Part shown: positions 29,801 through 37,300 of the stretch, piece by piece
Layout of the letters: each line of letters starts with the position of its first letter
Numbering within the stretch: position 1 is the first letter of the stretch
NCBI GenBank assembly: GCA_031272025.1
Contig: JAISUP010000096.1
Span: forward strand, 1-41,853
Direction of reading: 5' to 3'
DNA length: 41,853 bases
Source of the DNA: Bacteroidales bacterium
Lineage (GTDB): Bacteria > Bacteroidota > Bacteroidia > Bacteroidales > WCHB1-69
Notes under the pieces: model-generated
Database searches by the model: none
The model's input: only the letters and a program-made list of their open reading frames with translations
Told to the model about the DNA's origin: nothing
Made by a program: the position numbers and the translations under genes

Positions 29801-30642
29801 GGACGACTGTCCATGCCATAATTACCTTCGGCAGAAATCATGAACCCGAAAGGCGACCAACTGTCGTTTTTACCTTTAATAATAGGACCCATGACCGTTC
29901 CGGCGGCGAGGAAGTTATTGTACCCGTCAATAGAGCCGCGTAATTCTATGCTGGAATGATAGTCGTTAGGGACCCCTTTGGTAGTGATCACGGTAAAACT
30001 GGTACCGTCTCCGTATTCGGCGGGAATACCTCCTTGTATCATTTGGGCTTCTTCTACGATAGCCATGGTATAAGCGGCACCGCCGCGAATACGCACGCCA
30101 TCGACAATGGTTTGCTGCCCTTCGGGACGTTGTCCGCGCACGGAAGCCACGCCACCATCACCGCTCACCGCGGCACTCTCCTGATTGGCTAAGGCTTTCC
30201 CTAAATCACGACCGGGGGTACGCCTCAATTGCTCTCCATCAATACGAATCGTGCTCTCGGTTTCGGTCATGTCAATGACTTTTCGCTTGTAATTCACCAC
30301 TACCGTGGATAAAACTTGGGAACAATTGACCGTGAAATCTTGAAAAACAACCTGCGAAGCAGGGATATGTATACCTTTCAATTCCACCGACTTGGTACAT
30401 GGCATCATCCCGGTTACTTTCATGTCGTAGTCGCCCGCGGCAACCCCGTTAATCTGATAATTCCCGCTCGCGTCTGCCTGAACAAGGTCCACGGTTTTGT
30501 CGTCTTTCTTTAACTCAACCCGTGCCAAAGCCATTACCTCACCCTTCTCAGTCGTTACTGTCCCTTTAATTGTACTCTGCGAATACATTACCCCTATCGA
30601 GCAAAAAACCAATCCAAGAGACAAGAGTATCTTTTTAATCAT
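26890..30642 (-). CDS. TonB-dependent outer-membrane receptor with CarboxypepD-like N-terminal domain
   Basis: 1250-aa energy-coupled outer-membrane transporter. A signal peptide (MIKKILLSLGLVFCSIGVMYSQ) is followed by a carboxypeptidase-regulatory-like Ig domain (about 23-110, STIKGTVTTEKGEVMALARVEL). The plug domain spans about 125-235 (IRIDGEQLRRTPGRDLGKAL, SVRGQRPEGQQTIVDGVRIR, GGIPAEYGDG). The long 22-strand barrel ends in LGVQFSF with the terminal Phe typical of outer-membrane proteins. No SusD partner is adjacent, so this is not a classical polysaccharide locus. The 1575-aa protein starts 57 bases downstream. The ribosome-site region is part of a duplicated 17-bp sequence. Confidence 0.92.
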   Translation of the reverse strand: MIKKILLSLGLVFCSIGVMYSQSTIKGTVTTEKGEVMALARVELKKDDKTVDLVQADASGNYQINGVAAGDYDMKVTGMMPCTKSVELKGIHIPASQVVFQDFTVNCSQVLSTVVVNYKRKVIDMTETESTIRIDGEQLRRTPGRDLGKALANQESAAVSGDGGVASVRGQRPEGQQTIVDGVRIRGGAAYTMAIVEEAQMIQGGIPAEYGDGTSFTVITTKGVPNDYHSSIELRGSIDGYNNFLAAGTVMGPIIKGKNDSWSPFGFMISAEGNYGMDSRPIRGGTWLAKEEVIEELLKHPVVYDPNEFGTVNSAASYVQKDAFYTVRRRPNADGYGFTVNSKFEIMPLKDKNNPENTSNKLRLTLQGSYSFGKGKGWSLSSILFNWTDKERYAESFSHDMRFGARLVHRIFRDDTAKYVKNISYELNFNYSRSQSLSQDHRLQKNIFAYGHFGKFKTTRLPYYSGGDGGADWTDSLGVVHKGVWKLETYYDAYTEWEPGPYNTDLQNYTIQFLENFNEANLKARYGENYNFNLETYKQFGAAINGAGPSVTGWYGFYTLPGMPASSGYSHSLSEAYEAMASLSMTIGNHELKLGYQLDNHTDRSWAVSATSLWTLMRQVTNTHFNQLDNLNYTFINDTITNAQLNNLDAQSTFDRNLRKKLGLNPDGTDYIDIDSYDPETFSLDMFSAEELLTGLGSPVISYRGYDYTGKKVYRKRTSITEFFAENAEGVKEYNIGAYSPTYMAMYIQDKFSINSLLFNVGLRLDRFDANQEVLKDNYLFREGVTVAQLKDAKMDLDANGVTRVVDNAQSDWVVYVNQKDRAIGEANDLSIVGYRSGNTWYDAKGQEINDPESSWSVNSGPLLQRAPDASAMSRVEGQAFKDYKPQWELMPRLSFSFPVSDNSSFIANYNIITQRPSNIEISPVSYLLIDKLGSGDLSNPNLKAQRFINYEINFKQKIGENSGLELKAYYTELRDMIQSYRFTKAYPQTYYSYTNQDFGTVQGFVVAFSTRQASNLTMRASYTLQFAKGTGSSSGSNKGIIASGQPNLRTLINLDFDQRHKLAVNIDYRFGGGANYNGPITSYATKDDRKKEIKWLENTGITVAFSAASGMPYSRSSVAYSGVGGAGSLDPRLVGSINGAHRPWIFLCNVRADKSFDLTFKKKDSREQKAQLTIYVDIDNIFNFKNVINVYRYTGTADDDGYLSSAQYQTIINSQLDVDAYRNYYQMVVRNPYNYSAPTTASLGVQFSF

Positions 30643-30784
30643 AGCCCTTATTTATTTATATTAATTAAACAATTTTTTAAACAATTTTTTAAACAATTTT
30701 TATACCTGTTTTTTCATTTTATTTTACCCCAATTTTTGGGGCGGTAAATTTACAAAAAACAATTAAAATAGCCCTTATTTATTT
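30641..30784. repeat. 17-bp direct repeat and 12-bp triple repeat upstream of the TonB receptor
   Basis: ATAGCCCTTATTTATTT occurs at 30641-30657 and again, identical, at 30768-30784. The first copy touches the receptor's start codon on the minus strand. Between them AAACAATTTTTT is repeated in tandem (30667-30678, 30679-30690, with a partial third copy from 30691), plus an inverted repeat CCCCAA/TTGGGG (30727-30741). No clear TAnnTTTG promoter is visible in this 176-bp gap. Confidence 0.75.
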
Positions 30785-30818
30785 GTAATCTTTTTAATTT
30801 TTTATTATATTTTATTGA

Positions 30819-31259
30819 TTATGAATGTCTTTTTAAGATTTCTGCATACAAAACCGCTTTTTGAAGTTCGTTGAGGTTTAAATGAAAATTTATGATATTA
30901 TTATTTTCATTATCAATATTTTCATTAAAACTTTCGGGATAAAAATTCATTTTTCCCCCTTCCTTGTCGGGTTGGTTAAAGTCGTACGTTTGCCGTTCGA
31001 TTTTGGCGGATTTTGGAACAAATTCTGTTTTTTTTTCATTTTCGCGAACAAAATCCGGGGCATTTTTTTCGTCTTCCCAAAAGGGAGTGTCCGGCTCGTT
31101 GTCAAACTGCCGAGAAGGGGCAGAAAACACCTCTTCGGGGAGCCATTCGCTCGAAGGAGAAGTGTCGGGGACAACAACCTGTCCCTTCTTCCGCGCTCCC
31201 AGCAAAAAATAACCCGCGATAGCCAACAAAGGAACCAATAACTCTAAAAAACGTTCCAT
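30819..31259 (-). CDS. Small membrane-anchored protein of unknown function
   Basis: 146 aa. An N-terminal membrane helix (MERFLELLVPLLAIAGYFLLG) is followed by a long acidic, Asn- and Pro-rich region that looks disordered (about 30-120) and a short C-terminal helix (LNLNELQKAVLYAEILKRHS). That end, in the style 'LRKAVIYSEIL', recurs in Bacteroidota proteins I remember, but I know of no function. It starts 10 bases after the MFS gene ends on the same strand, so it is almost certainly in the same operon. Confidence 0.7.
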   Translation of the reverse strand: MERFLELLVPLLAIAGYFLLGARKKGQVVVPDTSPSSEWLPEEVFSAPSRQFDNEPDTPFWEDEKNAPDFVRENEKKTEFVPKSAKIERQTYDFNQPDKEGGKMNFYPESFNENIDNENNNIINFHLNLNELQKAVLYAEILKRHS

Positions 31260-31269
31260 GATACGTGTA

Positions 31270-32952
31270 CTATGATGCTTTAATATTAGGTAATTCTAAG
31301 CCCAACCCTTTTTTCTTGTCCACGCTTTTGAGAACAAAACCCAAAACTAACGCCGCCACGCCAAGGCAGGCAAGCATAATGAGCGGGTTAGTGTAATTGT
31401 AAGACGTGGCAGCAACTTCGGAAGTGATTAGCCCGTCTTTCAATTGCCGAGCCACTTCGGGATTAGAGGCGGTGAGTATTTTGCCAATCAACAGCGGGAA
31501 TAGCCACAAGCCAATATTTTGTATCCAAAATATCAAAGCATAAGCCGAGCCTATTACTTTTTGGTCTACCAATTTAGGAACAGAGGGCCACAAAGAGGCG
31601 GGCACGAGCGAGAACGAGGCTCCGAGTACCAAAATCGTGATGTAGGCAACCATCACACCGCCAACTTGACTGCCCTTAAAGAGAGGCAAAATAAAGGCGA
31701 AGGTCAGGTGGCAGGCAATAAGTAGCAAAGAGCCAATCATGAGCATGGATGCCGCCTTCCCTTTGGTATCTACATATTTGCCCAAAATAGGGGTAATCCC
31801 TACCGCGAGCAACGGGAAAACAGCAAAAATGGTTTCTGCCGACTGCCGCATGTAGCCCATGTAACAAAATACTATCAAGCAAACTATTGAGGTACAAAGT
31901 AGCACGATTTTTTTAGTGCCTTTGCTAAAATTGCTCGCGAAAGCCGTTGCTGCCACCGCGAGCATGATTACAAACTGTATGATGGTAACGGCATTTCCAG
32001 CCCAAAACGACCCCTTATCGGGGGCAACGAAGGTTAGGTTACATTGTAGCATGTTGACCGCGTATTTTTGAAAAGGAAAAATAGCCGAATAATAGAGCAC
32101 GCAAAGCAAAGCCACGAGCCAGAAGCCCCAACTTGACAAGATGCCTCCGAGGTCGCGCAAGCGGAACGGGTCGTCCTTCTCTTCGGTTTCCCCGGTTTGT
32201 GCATCGAGTTTTTTGTCCATAAAGAAATAAATGACAAACATGATAAGGGCTATCATCAATAAGATAACCCCAAAGGCGACTGAATTAGTAACGTTGGTGT
32301 CGTACATGGTTTTTGCATATTCGCTACCGGCGATTTTGGCAATAAAAGGAGAAAATATCATGCAAGTAGCCACGCCGAGTCGTGCTAAAGCCATTTCCGA
32401 ACCCATGGCAAGTGCCATTTCTCTACCTTTAAACCATTTCACGATGCCGCGACTGACGGTAATTCCCGCCATTTCCACGCCACAACCAAAGATCATGAAA
32501 CCCACGGAGGCAAATTTGGCAGAGGCTGGCATGCCTTCGTAAAACGGAGAAACCCCCAGTTGCTCAAACACGGGAATATGGTTTAAATGTTCGTTAAACC
32601 ACGTTTCGAGACCGGTGCCCACGAACGCCGGGCTCACGGCATACCATTTAATACAGGCGCCCGCGAGCATAACCAATCCCGACAGGATCGCCGTGAAACG
32701 CACTCCCGCCTTGTCGAGAATAATACCGGCAAATATCAGGAAAAAGATGAATACATTAAGAAATGTTTCCGAACCCTGCATGGTCCCGAAAGCAGTAGAA
32801 TCCCAACCGCGCGTAGATTGCATCAAATCTTTAACGGGCGACAGGATATCCATGAAGATATACGAGCAAAACATCGCGAACGCCAATAATACCAACGCCG
32901 TCCAACGAAGAGCCGGAATATCTCTCATCGTTTTTGTAACATTTTCTATCAT
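31270..32952 (-). CDS. Major facilitator superfamily transporter
   Basis: 560-aa inner-membrane transporter with about 12 helices: an N-terminal bundle (WTALVLLAFAMFCSYIFMDIL, FLNVFIFFLIFAGIILDKAGV), a charged central loop (KKLDAQTGETEEKDDPFRLRD, about 255-275) and a C-terminal bundle. The loop 2-3 motif is LDKAGVRFTAI, a variant of the MFS G-x-x-x-D-R signature. The pattern SRGIVKWFKGREMALAMG before helix 5 is typical of MFS carriers related to the MFSD1 or oxalate/formate groups, but the substrate is unknown. It is followed 10 bases later by the small anchored protein. Confidence 0.88.
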   Translation of the reverse strand: MIENVTKTMRDIPALRWTALVLLAFAMFCSYIFMDILSPVKDLMQSTRGWDSTAFGTMQGSETFLNVFIFFLIFAGIILDKAGVRFTAILSGLVMLAGACIKWYAVSPAFVGTGLETWFNEHLNHIPVFEQLGVSPFYEGMPASAKFASVGFMIFGCGVEMAGITVSRGIVKWFKGREMALAMGSEMALARLGVATCMIFSPFIAKIAGSEYAKTMYDTNVTNSVAFGVILLMIALIMFVIYFFMDKKLDAQTGETEEKDDPFRLRDLGGILSSWGFWLVALLCVLYYSAIFPFQKYAVNMLQCNLTFVAPDKGSFWAGNAVTIIQFVIMLAVAATAFASNFSKGTKKIVLLCTSIVCLIVFCYMGYMRQSAETIFAVFPLLAVGITPILGKYVDTKGKAASMLMIGSLLLIACHLTFAFILPLFKGSQVGGVMVAYITILVLGASFSLVPASLWPSVPKLVDQKVIGSAYALIFWIQNIGLWLFPLLIGKILTASNPEVARQLKDGLITSEVAATSYNYTNPLIMLACLGVAALVLGFVLKSVDKKKGLGLELPNIKAS

Positions 32953-33016
32953 AATAATTTATATTTTAAAAAAAACATATTCAACCTCTGGGATTATTTT
33001 TTTATTTTTTCAATTT

Positions 33017-33025
33017 GCAAAAGTA
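33017..33025 (-). promoter_or_regulatory. -7 box for the MFS operon
   Basis: On the minus strand TACTTTTGC, a full -7 match, 64 bases before the MFS ATG. No clear -33 box. It lies back to back with the promoter of the plus-strand beta subunit gene. Confidence 0.6.
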
Positions 33026-33071
33026 ATAAAAAAATTGTACTTGCACGAAGTTTTGTTTCAAAATTTTCATG

Positions 33072-33080
33072 TACTTTTGC
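33072..33080 (+). promoter_or_regulatory. -7 box for the TPP-binding oxidoreductase subunit
   Basis: TACTTTTGC, a full -7 match. TTTG at 33052-33055 is only 16 bases upstream, closer than usual. The ATG at 33161 follows after an 80-base leader. It indicates that this gene is transcribed on its own, not from an upstream alpha-subunit gene. Confidence 0.6.
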
Positions 33081-33160
33081 AGCGGGATTATTTTCGCGTT
33101 TGGCGAGTAGTCGCGATGACGTAATTTTAAGGATTTTTAAATTTAAAAAAATAAAAAATC

Positions 33161-33925
33161 ATGACAAGAGAAGATATTGTAAGACCTGAGAATTTAATTT
33201 ACCGTCGCACTCCGGTATTGACCGATGCGGTGATGCATTATTGTCCGGGTTGCGGGCACGGGCTTATTCACCGTCTCATTGCCGAAGTTGTTGAAGAGAT
33301 GGGGATTCAGGGACAGACGTTGGCGGTAGCGCCGGTAGGGTGTTCGGTACTCGCGTATAACTATTTTGACATAGATTGCGCGGAGGCGGCACACGGGCGT
33401 GCCCCGGCATTGGCAACCGCAATGAAACGGCTCCGCCCCGACCGATTCGTGTTTACCTATCAAGGAGACGGGGACCTCGCCGCGATTGGAACAGGTGAAA
33501 CAATTCATGCCTGCAACCGAGGGGAAAATATCACCATGATATTTGTCAATAACGGGATTTACGGCATGACCGGCGGTCAAATGGCGCCTACCACGCTCGA
33601 AGGCATGAAAACATCCACCAGCCCTTACGGACGAGATGTCGCGGAAATGGGAAATCCCCTCAAAATTACAGAATTATTAGCGCAATTAGACGGCACTTAC
33701 TATGTTACACGACAAGCCGTGTATACCCCCGCCCTAGTGCGAAAATGCAAAAAAGCCATTCGAAATGCCTTCGAATACCAAAAACTCGGAAAAGGAACTT
33801 CCTTCGTGGAAATAGTATCTAACTGTAACTCAGGATGGAAAATGCCCCCAGTGAAAGCCAATCAATGGTTAGAAGAACACATGCTGAAAAAGTTCCCCTT
33901 AGGAGACCTGAAATGTAGTGAGTAG
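33161..33925 (+). CDS. 2-oxoacid:ferredoxin oxidoreductase, TPP-binding beta subunit (alone)
   Basis: 254-aa subunit that binds thiamine pyrophosphate and an Fe-S cluster and decarboxylates a 2-oxoacid (2-oxoglutarate or branched-chain type) with ferredoxin reduction. Visible motifs are CPGCGHG near residue 28, the TPP/Mg2+ motif GDGDLAAIGTGETIHACN ... VNNGIYGMTGGQ, and the C-terminal substrate-side segment FVEIVSNCNSGW. The C-terminus (EEHMLKKFPLGDLKCSE) looks natural, so it is not truncated. The alpha and gamma subunits and small ferredoxin that normally flank it are absent: upstream is a divergent MFS gene and downstream are repeats. Its stop codon TAG is part of the first heptamer of the adjacent repeat. 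Confidence 0.92.
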   Translation: MTREDIVRPENLIYRRTPVLTDAVMHYCPGCGHGLIHRLIAEVVEEMGIQGQTLAVAPVGCSVLAYNYFDIDCAEAAHGRAPALATAMKRLRPDRFVFTYQGDGDLAAIGTGETIHACNRGENITMIFVNNGIYGMTGGQMAPTTLEGMKTSTSPYGRDVAEMGNPLKITELLAQLDGTYYVTRQAVYTPALVRKCKKAIRNAFEYQKLGKGTSFVEIVSNCNSGWKMPPVKANQWLEEHMLKKFPLGDLKCSE

Positions 33926-33985
33926 ATTTCAGATTTCAGATTTTAGATTTCAGATTTCAGATTTTAGATTTTAGATTTTAGATTT
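33923..33985. repeat. Heptamer tandem repeat, (T/C)AGATTT x 9
   Basis: Nine consecutive 7-bp units YAGATTT, the first base running T C C T C C T T T. The array starts on the stop codon of the preceding gene. Exact period, no spacers, not a CRISPR. Confidence 0.92.
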
Positions 33986-34007
33986 AAAAAAAAATTTCGC
34001 GACAAAT

Positions 34008-34040
34008 CTTGCATTATTAAAAAAAATTTTATATCTTTGC
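34008..34040 (+). promoter_or_regulatory. Promoter upstream of the giant surface protein
   Basis: CTTG (34008-34011), a 20-base spacer, then TATCTTTGC (34032-34040): both boxes and the spacing fit the Bacteroidota consensus. It is the only good promoter between the oxidoreductase gene and the giant gene. TACATTTTGC near 34321 has one T too many. Confidence 0.7.
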
Positions 34041-34064
34041 CGGTTCATTCTAAAAAAGGATATC

Positions 34065-34238
34065 ATGGTGCGGCAAAAAGAAAAAAAGTTGCGAAATCCG
34101 GTATCCACGGGGGGAAAACCTATAATTCTTTACAAAAGAAAAATAAGTTCCAAACGCGGGGAAGGTTATCCTTTTGTCCCTTTTGAGGTCGGCAAATTCG
34201 CACCACGCACCACGCACCACGCACCACGCACCATTTAA
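34065..34238 (+). CDS. Possible 57-aa leader peptide gene (doubtful)
   Basis: ATG at 34065 lies about 20 bases after the predicted transcription start, with AAAGGA 6 bases upstream acting as a possible ribosome site. The frame encodes a Lys/Arg-rich peptide (MVRQKEKKLRNPVSTGGKPI at the N-terminus). Its last dozen residues (APRTTHHAPRTI) come from the GCACCAC heptamer array, so the C-terminus depends on repeat copy number. No family is recognised. It could be a chance frame in the leader. Confidence 0.25.
   Translation: MVRQKEKKLRNPVSTGGKPIILYKRKISSKRGEGYPFVPFEVGKFAPRTTHHAPRTI
34200..34234. repeat. Heptamer tandem repeat, GCACCAC x 5
   Basis: Five 7-bp units, four identical GCACCAC and a final GCACCAT, in the leader of the giant gene. 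Same period as the array at 33923 but unrelated sequence. Confidence 0.92.
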
Positions 34239-34392
34239 TCACAACACGACATTTTTTCCGGACCTTGTTTTCTCGAAACAGGTTTATTTTTCGAGCATCT
34301 TGTAGTACGCTTTCGCGTGTTACATTTTGCTCTTAGCCTTATGTATTTATTTTAAATTTTTTCATATTTTTTTCAATTTAATTTTTTACAAA

Positions 34393-37300
34393 ATGAAAAA
34401 TCTTTACAACAAAATCAAAAAGACGGCACTCCTCGCGGCTATTTGGCTGACGACTGCCGCAGGCGCGTATGGTGCAACTACAATTTCCGGTTTACAGGGG
34501 GGGACTAATGGTTATTCTACCCAGACTATATCTACAGACTATACATTTGGGGGCAACGTGGAATTCAGGGTAGCATCAGGAGAAACTCTCACGCTGACCG
34601 GTACGCTGACCGGCATGGGTTTCAACTTTACGAAGTCGGGGGCAGGGACTTTGATTCTTACCAACAATGCAAACAACGGCATCCATAATTTTACTATCAG
34701 TGCCGGAAAAGTATTAATTGGTAATGGTGGCACTACCGGATGGATAGGAGTAGTTAATGGTGAAAATTATACTGTTAGTATCGCCTCCGGCTGCGAATTA
34801 GTTATTAACAATGACGGCAGTTGGAATTACATGATGAATTTTTCGGGAAGCGGAACGATTAGAAAAAAAGGCAGTGGCTACGTTAACCTGACGAAAAGTG
34901 TGGGTGTTGCCTTAAATATTGAAACAGGACGGGTACATATTGGTTCCAACAGTTCTGACAATACTACTGCAACACTGACTAAAAACGCATTTGTATATCC
35001 CGGTGCAACATTGCGGTTTTACCGCTCAGATACTTACACTTATTCAGGCTTAATAGCCGGAGAGGGCAATGTTGGACAATACGGGGCAGGAGAATTGATA
35101 CTAACCGGGGCAAATTCCTACACGGGAACAACTACCATTGCCTCCGGCACTACACTTACAGTTGGTAACGGTACTTCGGGTGTGATTTCGGGTAATTCTC
35201 AGATTATCAATAACGGCACTTTTCATTTTCACAACGAAATAGCCAAATTAGAATTAAATGCAGCAATGACAGGAACAGGCAATGTAATTGTCAACGGTGG
35301 ACCTTACGAACAAACTGACTATCTTCTTTTTTTAAATAGTAACAACACATGTAGCGGCACATTGACTATTGTAGGAGGAGGGGTTTCGTTTGGAGACTTT
35401 TCGCGAACAATTAATGCCGGGGTCAACTTTTCATCTATTGTATTGGAAAATACGAATTCAGGGTTGCATTGGTATGTCCCTGCCGAAAATGTAACCTCCT
35501 ACAACGGCAGCATTTCCGGCAATGGTGTATTTCGAAAATGCGAATTAGGAAAACTCATATTGACCAACAATTGCACTTACACCGGTAGCACTTATGTAGA
35601 AAGGGGGGAGTTAGAACTTAGCGGTAATGGCAGCATCGGTAATACAAAAGAGGTGGTACTGAATACAACAACAAGCCACTTGATTTTCAACAGGTCAAGC
35701 GGGCTTCTTTTCGGAAAAGTGATAAGCGGTCTGGGAAAAGTGAGCGTCAAATCATCTTTTATTGATTATATGGCAAACAATACCTATACAGGCGGGACAA
35801 CCATTGAGTCGGGAGCATGTTTGACTTTGGGACATGATACTTACTATAGTAGTGGTGCATTTGGCTACGCGTATGGCAGTGTATCAGACATAGGCGGCAT
35901 TGTAAATAATGGGCAATTGATTTTCTATCGGTCAATAGGTTATACTTATTCGGGTACAATTTCAGGTACAGGAGTAGTTATAAATATGGGTACAGGTAAA
36001 ATTACCTTAAACGGGAACAATACTTATACGGGTAGTACTTCTCTGTTCAGGGGTACCCTCGCGTTGGGCACTGACGGTACGATTGAATCAAGTTTTGTTA
36101 CTTTTTTTGATTATGCCAAATTCAGTATTGCTGCAAATAAAACCATTAAAGGATTATTAAGCATTTCCGGTTCAGATGGAGAAGTAGATTTGGGCACGAA
36201 CACATTAACCATTGGACATAGTGGGCAGGCAGACGGTGGGGGCACGTATGCAGGGAAAATTACAGGTACCGGCTCCGGGATTGCCATTAATAAATACGGA
36301 ACCGAGGTGTTGAAATTGACAGGCACGGCAAGTACCTACACCGGGACAACCGACTTGCAAGGACCGGTAGAATTTTCTTCAGATTCAAGTTTGGGAGCCA
36401 GCAATATTCGTTTCTATGCCGGAGGTTTGTTGCGTTGGGCAAGCGGCAATACGGCTGATATGTCAGCAAGAATTACATATATGTCGACTGCAGCTACTTT
36501 AGACGTGCAAGACAATGACGTAATATTTGCCAACGCGTTGCCTACGGGTTCTTCCGCTATTAACAAAGCAGGTAGCGGTTCCTTGCGGATGACCGCCAAC
36601 AATACCCGGGCGGGGGGGTTGAATGTTCTGGGAGGAAGTTTGTATATTGGCAACAATACAGCAGCCGGCAACTACGCGGGAAATATTAATTTAGCGAACG
36701 GCTGTTCTTTGTTTTTTAACCGGAACAATGCTGTTACTTATAGCGGGAGTATCTCGGGTGCCGGAGCAGTAACAAGCAGCAATGGCGAAGTTACTCTTTC
36801 AGGAGGTAACACCTTTACCGGCGGTCTGTTTGTAAATTCAGGTATTGTACGTCTTACCGGCACTATTTCCAACGCTTGCAATATCACGATTGCATCTGGG
36901 GCGATCATGGAGTTCAGTCGATCGGTAGCCTACACCTACGCGGGGCAGATTTCCGGGGCGGGCGCTGTGTCTAAATCGGGAGTCAATGTATTGACATTAA
37001 GCGGCGAAAACACCTACACCGGAGAAACCACCATCTCGGCTGGCACGCTCAAACTCGACGCTACCGGCACGATTGCCAAATCGTCCGGAGTAAGCATCAC
37101 CGGCAAATTCCAGATCGAAGCCGATAAAACCATCAAAGGGCTGTCGAGCAGGCAAGCCACCTCAGAGATAGTCTTGAACGGCGGCGGCATCCTAACTATC
37201 GACCGCTTTTCCGGAGATCAAACATTTGCCGGCACAATTTCCGGCTCCGGCGGCTTAACAAAAAAAGGATTTGGTATTACCATCGGCAAAGGAGGTTTAT

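Larger units (their letters stand above)
33986..34392 (+). other. Gene-poor stretch and leader before the giant surface protein
   Basis: Holds a promoter (34008-34040), a 57-codon open frame of doubtful status (34065-34238), a second heptamer array (34200-34234), a weak inverted repeat CTCGAAA/TTTCGAG (about 34273-34297) and an AT-rich run into the ATG at 34393. If the promoter at 34032 drives the giant gene, its leader is about 350 bases, unusually long for this window. Confidence 0.6.

Noticed and set aside
20899-30642. Classical SusC/SusD polysaccharide utilisation locus
   Set aside because: The TonB receptor has no SusD-like lipoprotein or glycoside hydrolase neighbour, and the adjacent genes are of other types.
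33161-33925. Truncation of the oxidoreductase subunit by the heptamer array
   Set aside because: The C-terminus before the stop looks complete for the family (KFPLGDL), so the array abuts the gene rather than cutting it.
33923-33985. Possible CRISPR-like array
   Set aside because: Units are 7 bp with no spacers. This is a simple tandem repeat.
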